From Bacteroidota bacterium (GTDB taxonomy: Bacteria > Bacteroidota > Bacteroidia > Chitinophagales > JADJOU01), in assembly GCA_016713645.1 (NCBI GenBank), contig JADJOU010000010.1, positions 62,001 through 126,000 of the forward strand: DNA of 64,000 nucleotides, read 5' to 3'. Shown in pieces: positions 28,877-41,004 of the stretch. The stretch's first letter is position 1, and every line of letters starts with the position of its first letter. Under the pieces are notes generated by a model. The model had not been told where the DNA came from. It saw only the letters and a list, made by a program, of their open reading frames with translations, and made no database searches. Position numbers and translations under genes: made by a program.

Positions 28877-31800
28877 TTATTGTTTTACAACAGGAATTGA
28901 TACGATTTCTCCATCTTTTGTAATTTGGATAAAGTATTTACCTGCAGCGTAATTAGACAAGTCGAAATCGAGAACATTAGAATTGTTGTTCAATGCTGTG
29001 TTTCTTGTTTCAAGAATTGCACCAGTAAAGCTTACTACTCTAATTTCCACTGTTTCTGCTCTTACAGCTTCGATATCAACAGTAACCTTATCTACAGTTG
29101 GGTTAGGGAATACTCTAACCTGATCAACTCCGATGATATCTCTGATAGAAGAAGCGCACTTGATAACATTAACTGTTGTTGTCGCTGTATCTTTACAACC
29201 ACCCAATGGGTTTGTTGCGATGAATCTAATTGTGCGTAGACCAAGACCACCCACTTTAGGATCAAGACTTGCAGTGCCTGTTCCATTATCTGTAACACCT
29301 AGACCACTGAATACACCAAACACTGGAGAAGCGTAGATTGTCAATGCTGGATCAGTTGAACACAAAGTATTCTTCGTCAAAGTAATGTTCACAGCACCTT
29401 TAGGAACAACAACTACTTTAGCTGCAATTGTCACTGCACAACCATTAGAATCAGTAACTGTTACGTTGTATGTTCTATCGACATTTGTCTTCACTTTAAT
29501 AATTTGAGTATTTCCAAAAGGTCCCCAGTTATATGACTTACCACCGATAGCACCTAAAGTAGCTGAATCACCGAAACATGCAAAGACACCACCTGCGAAA
29601 GCATTTGGCAATGCATTTACTTTTACAATCGCTGTTCCAGTTGCAGAACAAGTATTTGCGTCAGTAACAGTAACTGTATAAGAAGTTGTTGCAGTCGGAT
29701 TCACTTTAATTGAAGCAGTATTGCCAAAAGTCCCCCAATTATAGCTTGTACCGCCGTTAGCAGAAATATCTGCAGTATCGCCAGCACAGATTGTATCTGT
29801 TATTGTCGTTACTGTTGGAAGTTGGTTCACTGTAACTTTGATAGAATCCATATTCATACAACCTGTAGCTGTAATCGTCTCTGTCAAATAATATGTGATA
29901 GTTGTCGATGGAGATACTAAAGGATCAGATACATTTGAAGTAAATCCATTTGGATTAGAGATCCAAGAATATGCGCTACCTGCAGCAGCTCCAACACCAA
30001 TTCTAACTGACTCGCCATTACAAATTGTCTTAGGCAATCTCACTGTAGCAGCAGGAATTGGATTTACAGTGATTTTCACTGAATCTTTTTTCAAGCAACC
30101 AGTAGTTGTATTTGTCTCAGTTAAATAATACATCGCTGTTAAATTCGGCGCAAATGTTGGATTAGCCAAGTTAGACGTAAATCCAACAGGATTAGATGTC
30201 CAAGCATAAGTGCTTCCAGCTACTGGAGCAGCTCCAAGATTCACATTGACTCCAAAACAAACTGTTTGAGGAGAACCAGCATTTGCAGCAGTAAGTGGAT
30301 TGATAGAAATCACCACAGAGTCTACATTCATACAACCTGTTGATGAATCAGTCACCATCAAATAATAAGTTGTAGCAACTGTTGGAGATACTGTAGGATT
30401 CGCTACTGAAGAAGTAAATCCAGCAGGATTAGACATCCAAGCATAAGCTTTACCACTTGTAGCAGCAGCACCTATCGTAGTATTTCCACCAAGGCATATC
30501 GATTTAGCTGGTCCAACATTTACAGTTGGAAGTGGATTAACTGTTACGATAACAGAATCCATTTAGAGCAACCAGTTGCTGTAATCGTTTCAGTCAAGTA
30601 ATATTTAGTTGTTGTTGTAGGTGAAACATTTTCTGTTTAATTCGTTGAAGTAAATCCAGCAGGAGAAGAAATCCAAGCATATGTATTTCCAGTTATGGCA
30701 GCTGCACCTATATTGGTATTTCCACCAAAGCAGATAGATGAAGCTGTGCCAGAATTTGCAGCAGGCAATGGATTAACAGTTACGATAACAGAATCCCAAT
30801 CAGAGCAACCTGTTGCAGTAACTGTTTCTGTCAAGTAATAGATTGTCGTTACTGCTGGAGAAACACTAGGGTTTGCAGAAGTTGAAGTAAATCCTGCTGG
30901 AACAGAAGTCCAAGCATATGTATTTCCTGTAACTGCAGCTGCACCAATGTTTGCATTAGCACCTTTACATATTGTAGAAGGAGTACCTGGATCAGCAAGT
31001 GGAAGCGGATTAACCGTTACTACAACTGAATCCATTTTAGTACAACCAGTCACTGTAACTGTTTCAGTCAAGTAATACTTAGTCGTTACAGAAGGAGAAA
31101 CAGAAGGATTAGCACTTGTTGAAGTAAATCCAGCAGGTGAAGAAATCCAAGCATAGGTATTTCCTGAAACAGATGCAGCTCCAATCGTTGTATTTCCGCC
31201 AGGGCAGATAGATTTTGCAGCGCCAACATTAGCTGCTGGAAGTGGATTTACAAGAATTGTTGTAAAGTGCGTTGTAGAACATCCAGTTGCCGTGATTGTT
31301 TCCATCAAATAGTAAACGGTGTTAACTGTTGGCTTAACACTTGGATCGTTCGAAGTTGAAGTAAATCCAACTGGTGAAGAAGTCCAAGCATATGTACTAC
31401 CTGCAACAGCAGTAGCACCAACAAATGCGCTATCACCTAAACAGATTGACTTAGGAATTGCAACCGCAGCTAAAGGAAGTGGATTAACCGTGATCAAAAC
31501 AGAATCATTGTTCACACAGCCTGTTGCTGTAATTGTTTCAGTCAAGAAGTATTTAGTTGTAACAGAAGGAGAAATCTTAGGATTCGCCAAAGTAGAAGTA
31601 AATCCTGTAGGAACTGAAGTCCAAGAATAAGTATTACCAGTTACAAAAGCAGCGCCGATATTCGTGCTATCACCGATACAAAGACCTCTAGAAGGACTAG
31701 CATTGGCAGCTGGAAGTGGATTAACCGTAACTACTACAGAATCCCTATCAAAGCAACCTGTAGCTGTAATTGTCTCAGTCAAATAATAGGTTGTTGTTGC

Positions 31801-34800
31801 AGTTGGAGCTACATTAGGATTTGCATTTGTAGATGTAAATCCAGCTGGGTTAGAAGTCCAAGCATATGTATTTCCAGAAACAGCAGCAGCACCGATATTT
31901 GTATTGCCACCGAAACAGATCGTTGAAGCAGATCCAGGATTAGCAGCAGGAAGTGGATTAACAGTAACAAGTACCGAGTCCATATTCATACAACCTGTCG
32001 CTGTAATCGTCTCGATCAAATAGTATTTAGTAGTAACAGCAGGAGAAACTTTTGGATTTGCATCCGTTGAAGTAAATCCAGCTGGAACAGACGTCCAAGC
32101 ATAAGTATTACCACTTACAGAAGTCGCTCCGATATTTGTACTATCCAATAAACAGATTGTTTTAGCAGTTCCGACATTGGCCGTTGGCAATGAATCAACA
32201 GTTACAATAACTGAATCAACATCAAAACAACCCGTCGCTGTAATCGTCTCTGTTAAGTAATACATGGTTGTAGTTGTAGGACTTACATTTGGATTTGCAT
32301 TTGTAGATGTAAATCCAGCAGGATTAGAAGTCCATGCATATGTATTTCCTGTAACAGCAGCAGCGCCGATATTGGTATTTCCACCGAAGCAGATCGTATC
32401 AGCCATTCCTGGATTAGCAGCAGGCAATGGATTAACAGTCACTTTTACTGAATCCATTTTCATACAGCCAGTCGCAGTAATTGTCTCTGTTAAATAGTAA
32501 GTTGTCGTAGTTGCTGGAGACACTTTCATTGTAGAATTCGTTGAAGTGAATCCTGCTGGATTAGAAGTCCAAGCATACGTATTTCCTGTTACAGCGGCAG
32601 CACCAATTGTTGTGCTATCCAAGAAACAGATTGTCTGAGCTGAACCAGCATTTGCAGCAGGTAAAGGATTAACATTCACGATAACTGAATCCCAATCAGA
32701 ACATCCCGTTGCTGTAATCGTCTCAGTCAAATAATAAGTTGTAGTAACAGCTGGCGAAACGCGATTTGAAGCATTCGCAGATGTATATCCGATAGGATTC
32801 GAAGTCCATGAATATGTATTGCCAACAACAGATGCTACTCCGATTGTAGCGCTATCTAGCAAGCATATAGTAGATGCTGAACCAGGATTTGCTGCAGGTA
32901 ATGGATTAACTGTAACAATAACAGAATCCTTATTAAAGCAGCTAGTTGTTGTATTTGTTTCAGTTAAATAATAAGTTGTTGTTACTGTAGGAGCTACATT
33001 AGGATTTGCATTTGTAGAAGCAAAGCCAGCTGGATTCGAAGTCCAAGCATAAGTATTTCCGCTTACTGCAGCAGCACCGATATTGGTATTTGCACCGATA
33101 CAGATTGCTTTTGCTCCACCAGTATTAGCAGCTGGTAAAGGATTTACAGTAATAGTTACTGAATCTGATTTTGTACATCCCGTAGCGGTAATTGTCGCAG
33201 TTAAATAATAAGTAGTTGTCACATTTGGTGTAACATTAGCATTAGCCGATGTTGACGTGAATCCAACAGGATTAGATGTCCAAGCATAAGTTCTTCCAGC
33301 TACAGCTGCACCACCAATATTCACACTCAATCCTTGACAGATAACAGAAGGTGAACCAGCGTTTGCGATTGGAGCAGGATTGACAGTAATAGTCACAGAG
33401 TCCATTTTCGCACAACCTGTTGCAGTGATTGTCTCAGTCATGAAATATTTAGTCGTAACAGAAGGAGAAACACTTGCAGAAGATGAAGTAGAAATAAATC
33501 CTGCAGGAACTGAATACCAAGCATAAGTACTTCCTGCTACAGGAGCAGCACCGATATTCGTGCTAGATCCCTGACAAATTGTAGAAGCTGTTCCTGCATT
33601 TGCCACTGGGTATGGATTAACAGTTATCACCACTGAATCTGAATTAACACAACCAGAAGCTGTGATAACCTCAGTTAAATAGTATTTAGTATTAACAGTT
33701 GGAGCAACTGTTGGATTTCCAATAGATGAAGTAAATCCAGCAGGTGAAGAAGTCCAAGAATAAGTATGACCTGGAATTGTTGCTGCACCAATTGTTGTGC
33801 TTCCACCTGTACAAACTCCTTTCGCTGGACCTGTGAAGGCAAATGGCAATGGATTTGAAAGGATAGATACGTTATTCGTTTTGAAACATCCAGTCGCTGT
33901 GATTGTTTCAGTCAAGTAATAAACGGTATTTACAGTTTGAGTAATCGCTGGTCTAGAAAGTGTAGAAGTAAATCCTACAGGTGAAGAAGTCCATGAATAT
34001 GTATTTCCAGGTACTGCTGGTGCACCGATTGTATCTGTATTACCCGCGCAAACCGACTTAGGAATTCCTGTCGCCGCAGCTGGAAGTGGATTTACTGTAA
34101 TCGTTACAGAATCCATATTAGAACAACCCGTTGCTGTAATCACTTCTGTGATATAGTATTTAGTTGTTACTGTTGGCCAAACTCTAGGATTTGAAACAGT
34201 TGAAGTAAATCCTGCTGGCATTGATGTCCAAGAATAAGTATTTCCTATTACAGTTGCTGCTCCAAGATTTGTACTATCACCGATACACAAGCCTCTTGAT
34301 GCACTAGGAACTGCTGCAGGGATTGGATTAACAGTTACAATTACCGAATCCATATTTGAACAACCAGTCGCTGTGATTGTCTCTGTCAAATAATACTTCG
34401 TAGTTGCCATTGGACTAACCGATGGGTTTGCACTTGTAGAAGTAAATCCTGCTGGATTAGATGTCCAAGCATAGGTATTTCCAATTACTGCTGCAGCACC
34501 GATATTAGTTGTTGCCAACTGACAGATGGTAGATGCAGAACCAGGATTAGCTGCTGGAAGTGGATTTACAGTAACTACGACTGAATCCATTTTAGAACAA
34601 CCTGTCGCTGTGATTGTCTCAGTTAAATAATAAGTTGTTGTAACAGTTGGAGCTACATTCGGATTAGCACTTGTTGAAGTAAATCCTACTGGATTAGAAG
34701 TCCAAGCATAAGTATTTCCAGACACTGCTGTTACGCCGATATTTCTATTCGCATTTAAACAAATTGCTCCAGAAGTACCTGCATTAGCTGCTGGGATTGG

Positions 34801-37800
34801 ATTGATTTTAATCAATACTGAATCCGTTTTATTACAACCTGTTGCTGTAATCGTCTCGGTCAATATATACCAAGTATTTACTGATGGACTTACGTTTGGA
34901 TTAGCTGTTGTTGAAGTAAAGCCCGCAGGATTAGAAGTCCAAGAATAAGTATTTCCTGATACTGCTGCAGCTCCGATGGTAATATTTCCACCTGGGCAAA
35001 TTGAATCCATTGAACCAACAAATGCTGTTGGAAGAGGATTGATTTTAATTAAAACTGAATCCATTTTATTACAACCTGTTGCTGTAATTGTCTCTGTCAA
35101 TATATACCAAGTATTTACCGATGGAGTCACATTAGGATTAGCGGTTGTTGAAGTAAAGCCTGCTGGATTAGAAGTCCAGGCATATGTATTTCCAGAAACT
35201 GCAGTTGCACCGATGGTGATATTTCCACTTGGGCAAATTGAATCCATTGAGCCAACAAAAGCTGCTGGAAGTGGATTGATTTTGATCAATACAGAATCCG
35301 TATTATTACAACCTGTCGCTGTAATTGTCTCAGTCAATATATACCAAGTATTTACTGAAGGACTTACATTAGGATTAGATGAAGTTGAAGTGAATCCTGC
35401 AGGATTAGAAGTCCAAGCATAGGTATTTCCTGACAGCTGCTGCTCCAATCGTTTTATTTCCACCTGGGCAAATTGAATCCATTGTACCTACAAGAGCTGC
35501 AGGGATTGGATTAACTGTAATCAAAACAGAATCCATTTTCATACAACCTGTAGCTGTAATCGTTTCTGTTAAAATATATCTAGTTGTTGCTGTAGGTGAT
35601 ACAGATGGGTTTGCTGCAGTTGAAGTAAAGCCAGCTGGATTTGATGTCCAAGAATAGGTGTTTCCAACTACTGCTGCTGCGCCGATATTGGTAGAAGCAT
35701 TCAAACATATTGTCGCTGCAGATCCTGCATTAGCTGCTGGAAGTGGATTGACAGTAACAACCACTGAATCAATATTTCTACAGCCTGTTGCTGTAATTGA
35801 ATCAATCAAATAATACGTAGTCGTTGTTGTTGGAGCTACATTTGGATTAGCACTTGTTGATGTGAATCCAGTTGGATTAGAAGACCAGTTATACGTGTTT
35901 CCAACTACGGCTGCTGCACCAATATTTGTATTTCCGTTCAAACAAATAGCTTGTGCCGCACCAACATTTGCTGCAGGAATTGGATTAACCGTTACAATAA
36001 CTGAATCAACTTGAATACAACCAGAGGCTGTAATTGTCTCAGTCAAATAATATTTAGTTGTCACCAATGGAGAAACAGATGGCTTAGCAGCTGATGAAGT
36101 AAATCCTGCTGGTGAAGAAGTCCAAGAATAAGTATTTCCAACTACTGCATTTGCACCAATTGATGTAGTTGCATTTTGACAAATTGTTTTTGCCAATCCA
36201 ACATTTGCTGCTGGAAGTGGGTTTGAAAGAATAGAAACATTATTAGATTTGAAACAGCCGGTTGCTGTTATCGTTTCTGTCAAGTAATAAACAGTATTAA
36301 CAGTTTGTGAAATAGTTGGATTTGCTAAAGTAGAAGTAAATCCTGTTGGAGATGAAGTCCAAGAATATGTATTTCCAGGAACTGCAGCTGCACCGATAGT
36401 CACGTTATTTCCAACACATACAGATTGCGGAATTCCAGTTATTGCTGCAGGAAGTGGATTTACTGTAATTGTTACAGAATCCATATTAGAACAACCCGTT
36501 GCTGTAATCACTTCTGTGATATAGTATTTAGTTGTTACTGTTGGCCAAACTCTAGGATTTGAAACAGTTGAAGTAAATCCTGCTGGCATTGATGTCCAAG
36601 AATAAGTATTTCCTATAACAGTTGCTGCTCCAAGATTTGTGCTATCACCGATACACAAGCCTCTTGATGCACTTGGATTAGCTGCTGGAATTGGATTAAC
36701 TGTAACGATAACAGAATCCATATTCATACAACCTGTCGCTGTGATAGTCTCTGTAATATAATATTTAGTAGTTGTCATTGGACTAACCGATGGATTAGCA
36801 CTTGTAGAAGTAAATCCTGCTGGATTAGATGTCCAAGCATAGGTATTTCCAATTACTGCTGCAGCACCGATATTGGCTGATGCCAACTGACAGATGGTAG
36901 ATGCAGAACCAGGATTAGCTGCTGGAAGTGGATTTACAGTAACTACGACTGAATCCATTTTAGAACAACCTGTCGCTGTAATGGTCTCTGTTAAATAATA
37001 AGTTGTTGTAACAGTTGGAGCTACATTTGGATTAGCACTTGTAGAAGTAAATCCAGCTGGATTAGAAGTCCAAGCGTATGTATTTCCAACTACTGCAGTT
37101 GCACCGATATTTCTATTCGCATTTAAACAAATTGCTCCAGAAGTACCTGCATTAGCTGCTGGGATTGGATTTATTTTAATCAATACTGAATCCGTTTTAT
37201 TACAACCTGTTGCTGTAATCGTCTCTGTCAATATAAACCAAGTATTTACTGATGGACTTACATTTGGATTAGCTGTTGTTGAAGTAAAGCCCGCAGGATT
37301 AGAAATCCAAGAATATGTATTTCCCGATACTGCTGCAGCTCCAATTGTAATATTTCCACCTGGGCAAATTGAATCCATTGAACCAACAAATGCTGTTGGT
37401 AGTGGATTGATTTTAATTAAAAATGAATCCGTTTTATTACAACCTGTTGCTGTAATTGTCTCTGTCAATATATACCAAGTATTTACCGATGGACTTACAT
37501 TTGGATTAGCGGTTGTTGAAGTAAAGCCTGCTGGATTAGAAGTCCAAGCATATGTGTTTCCTGATACTGCAGTTGAACCGATGGTGATATTTCCACCTGG
37601 GCAAATTGAATCCATTGAACCAACAAAAGCTGCTGGAAGTGGATTGATTTTGATCAATACAGAATCCGTATTATTACAACCTGTCGCTGTAATTGTCTCA
37701 GTCAATATATACCAAGTATTTACTGAAGGACTTACATTAGGATTAGATGAAGTTGAAGTAAAGCCTGCTGGATTAGAAGTCCAAGCATATGTATTTCCAG

Positions 37801-40519
37801 ATACTGCTGCCGCTCCAATCGTTTTGTTTCCACCTGGGCAAATTGAATCCATTGTACCTACAAGAGCTGCAGGGATTGGATTAACTGTAATCAAAACAGA
37901 ATCCATTTTCATACAACCTGTAGCTGTAATCGTTTCTGTTAAAATATATCTAGTTGTTGCTGTTGGTGATACAGATGGGTTTGCTGCAGTTGAAGTGAAA
38001 CCAGCAGGGTTAGAAGTCCAAGCATAAGTATTTCCTACTACTGCCGCTGCACCGATATTGGTAGAAGCATTCAAACATATTGTCGCTGCAGATCCTGCAT
38101 TAGCTGCTGGAAGTGGATTCACTGTTACAACAACTGAATCAATATTTCTACAGCCAGTTAAAGTAGTAGTATCTATTAAATAATAAGTAGTTGTCACTAA
38201 TGGAGCAACATTTGGATTTGCACTTGTAGATATGAAACCAGCTGGGTTAGAAGACCAGTTATACGTGCTTCCAGCTACTGCTGCTGCACCGATATTGGTA
38301 TTTCCATTCAAGCAAATAGCTTGTGCTGCTCCAACATTTGCTGCTGGCAATGGATTAACCGTTACAATAACTGAATCAACTTGAATACAACCAGAGGCTG
38401 TAATTGTCTCAGTCAAATAATATTTAGTTGTAGTGGATGGACTAACAGATGGATTTGAACTTGTTGAAGTAAATCCGGCTGGATTAGATGTCCAAGAGTA
38501 TGTATTTCCAACTACTGTTGCTGCATCGATTGTCGTTGAATTATTCATACATATCGTCTTTGCTACGCCAACATTAGCATCTGGAAGTGGGTTTACAAGA
38601 ATCGATACATTGTTTGATTTTGAACAGCCAGTTGCTGTGATAGTTTCTGTTAAGAAATAAATTGTATTTACAGTTTGTGTAATTAAAGGATTTGCTGAAG
38701 TAGATGTAAATCCAGCTGGAATAGCTGTCCAAGAATAAGTATTTCCAAGAACTGCTGCTGCACCAATATTTGTACTTGAACCGCTACAGATAACTGTTGG
38801 CAAACCGACAGCAGCTGCTGGCATCGGTACGACAGTTATTTTCACAGAGTCTGTTTTAGAACAGCCTGTTGCTGTAATTGTTTCAGTTAAATAATAAGTT
38901 GTAGTAAAAGAAGGCATTGGTCTTGGATTAGCAGAACTTGAGGTAAACCCAGCAGGATTAGAAGTCCAAGAATAGGTATTTCCAACTACAGCATTCGATC
39001 CAATAACGGTATCCAATCCATTACATAATGTGATTGCAGATCCAACAATAGCCGCAGGAGAAGGATTCACTGTAATCAAAACAGAATCCGTTTTGGAACA
39101 ACCCGTTGCTGTGATTGTTTGAGTTAAAATATATCTAGTTGTCGTTGATGGAGAAACAGATGGATTAGAAGAAGCTGAAACAAATCCCGATGGATTCGAG
39201 GTCCAAGAATAGGTTGTCCCACCCACAGCGGCAGCACCAATTGAAGCGCTTGCCCCATTACAAATAGTTGAAGGTGATCCTATATTTGCTGCTGGAAGTG
39301 GATTTACTGTAATCAGAACAGAATCTGTTTTTGAACAACCAGTCGCTGTAATTGTTTGCGTTAAAATATATCTAGTTGTAGTTAATGGAGAAACTGTTGG
39401 GTTAGCGCTTGCAGAAACAAATCCCGCAGGATTAGAAGTCCAAGCATATGTCGTTCCGCCAACCGCTGCTGCGCCAATAGAAGCGCTTGCACCAATACAA
39501 ATAGAAGAAGGAGACCCAACATTTGCTGCTGGCAATGGATTTACTGTTATTAAAACAGAATCTATCTTTGAACAACCTGTTGCTGTAATTGTTTGAGTTA
39601 GTATATATCTAGTTGTTGTAGATGGAGAAACTGATGGATTAGCTGAAGCAGAAACAAATCCTGCAGGATTAGAAGTCCAAGCATAAGTCGTTCCGCCTAC
39701 TGCTGCTGCACCAATAGAAACGCTTGTACCATTGCATATAGTAGAAGGTGAACCTACATTTGCTGCAGGAAATGGATTTACTGTAACTAAAACAGAATCT
39801 GTTTTTGAACAACCTGTTGCTGTAATTGTTTGTGTTAATATGTATCTAGTAGTTATAGATGGAGAAACTGAAGGATTAGCTGAAGCAGAAACAAATCCCG
39901 AAGGATTAGAAGTCCAAGCATATGTATTTCCGCCAACCGCTGCTGCTCCGATTGTTGTGGAAGCGCCAATACAAATGGATGTAGAAACTCCTACATTCGC
40001 ATCTGGATTAGAAATGGAAAGATTTCCAAAATTGGTACCCGCTGCACCTATTGTAATTCCTGTTGTATTTGCCGTTGAAGTAGCAAATATATATCCTGGG
40101 GCTGCAGATGCAGTTCTAGCTTGAATTCTAACACCAATAGCTCTCAATTGATCTGACGAATTTCCATTTCCAAGAGTAACAATTGAAATTTGAAGAGTAG
40201 AATCATTTAATAGATTTGAATTGTTCAAAAACCCTAAAATATCTCCCGTCGAACTTGAAAGCACAGGAACAGGTGCAATAAATTTCCATCCTGGTGGTGT
40301 TCGCAATGTAATTACTGGATTTGCAACACCTGCTCCACCAAAACCTCCACTGACTTCAGTTATTTTAATGGTATCGAGGATTGTAGTATTGGTTGCAACA
40401 GCAGCGCAAATATTAGTGCCTCCGCCCCCACCTGTTACAACTAAGGCAGCATAACTTTGCAATCCAACAATAGTTAGAATAGCGAGAATGGTAAAACGCA
40501 TAAAAATGTTTTTTGACAT
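28877..40519 (-). CDS. Giant T9SS-secreted Ig/PKD-like repeat protein (about 3,880 aa, two frameshift regions)
   Basis: Predicted cell-surface or released adhesin-like protein. Signal peptide MSKNIFMRFTILAILTIVGLQSYA (ATG 40519) and a unique 180-residue N-domain (ITLRTPPGWKFIAPVPVL) precede about 43 tandem 79-residue repeats with two shorter variants at the end. The repeat consensus contains SICxGxxTNIGAAAV, GNTYAWTSNPAGFTST, TTYYLTETITATGC and DSVxVTVNPLPAAN. Each repeat has two Cys about 54 residues apart, suggesting one disulfide per domain. The C-terminus is a T9SS type A sorting domain, VFPNPTVDKVTVDIEA to IPVVKQ. The reading frame breaks near 35435 (a 2-bp loss relative to its internal duplicate) and at 30575-30640. 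I treat it as one gene. Function in adhesion, matrix or gliding is inference from architecture. Confidence 0.85.
34040..38345 (-). repeat. Higher-order tandem duplication of 10 Ig-like repeats (period 2,370 bp)
   Basis: Within the giant gene, repeats 8-16 (about 36400-38345) and 18-26 (about 34040-35975) match in order and are nearly identical, at an offset of exactly 2,370 bases (10 x 237). Example anchors: TCAAAACAGAATCCATTTTC at 37891 and 35521. Repeats 6-7 versus 16-17 extend the register with lower identity. Confidence 0.88.
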
Positions 40520-41004
40520 GATGGTTAGGTTTTTAATTTTTTAACTCCGATATAATATCCTGATTTCTGCATATTTATAAAACTAAAAGGTTGATTTAAC
40601 AGATCAACTTTTAACATGCATTAACAGAATTTATCTCTGAGAGCCGCAAAAGTATATAAAATCCCCGTATCGCATGGAATTTTCTTTATATAAAATGAAA
40701 AAATATCAAGGGAATCCCAATTTATATGTCAAACTATATTAGGATTCATACTAAAGCATTGATTTTAAAGCTCCATCTAATACAGAACAAGTTGTTCACA
40801 CTTTACAAACATTTTTATAATGTGTATTAACAAAACATCTTTTTTCACATTGGAGAATCTAGCCTACTCATTCAATAAAGACCTATTAATCCCTCACTAT
40901 CAACCTTTCAGGTGTTTACTATAAATTCACATATCAAAAAAGCGCTTGCTGGAAATCCAACAAGCGCTTTTACTATCCACTCCACCCCTTTCGGGTATGA
41001 TTGT
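40520..41004. other. Intergenic region between two giant genes
   Basis: No gene. It holds the leader of the Ig-repeat gene, including an imperfect hairpin at about 40586-40615 (AAAAGGTTGAT and ATCAACTTTT), then AT-rich sequence, and the terminator of the beta-helix gene at 40938-40971. I see no clear promoter consensus. Confidence 0.6.
40938..40971 (-). terminator. Terminator of the first beta-helix giant
   Basis: AAAAGCGCTTG pairs with CAAGCGCTTTT, an 11-bp stem with extra CTGG/CCA pairing in the loop. It lies 34 bases past the stop at 41005. The same hairpin follows the paralogue at 60046-60079. Confidence 0.88.

Noticed and set aside
31319..40454. Plus-strand reading frames of 75-206 codons inside the Ig-repeat giant
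   Set aside because: They are antisense shadows of the 237-bp repeat, rich in repeated valine/proline text, and recur in step with it.
28877..40519. Three separate adjacent Ig-repeat genes
   Set aside because: Only the first piece has a signal peptide and only the last has a T9SS tail. The junctions fall inside repeats at small indels, so one gene is the simpler reading.
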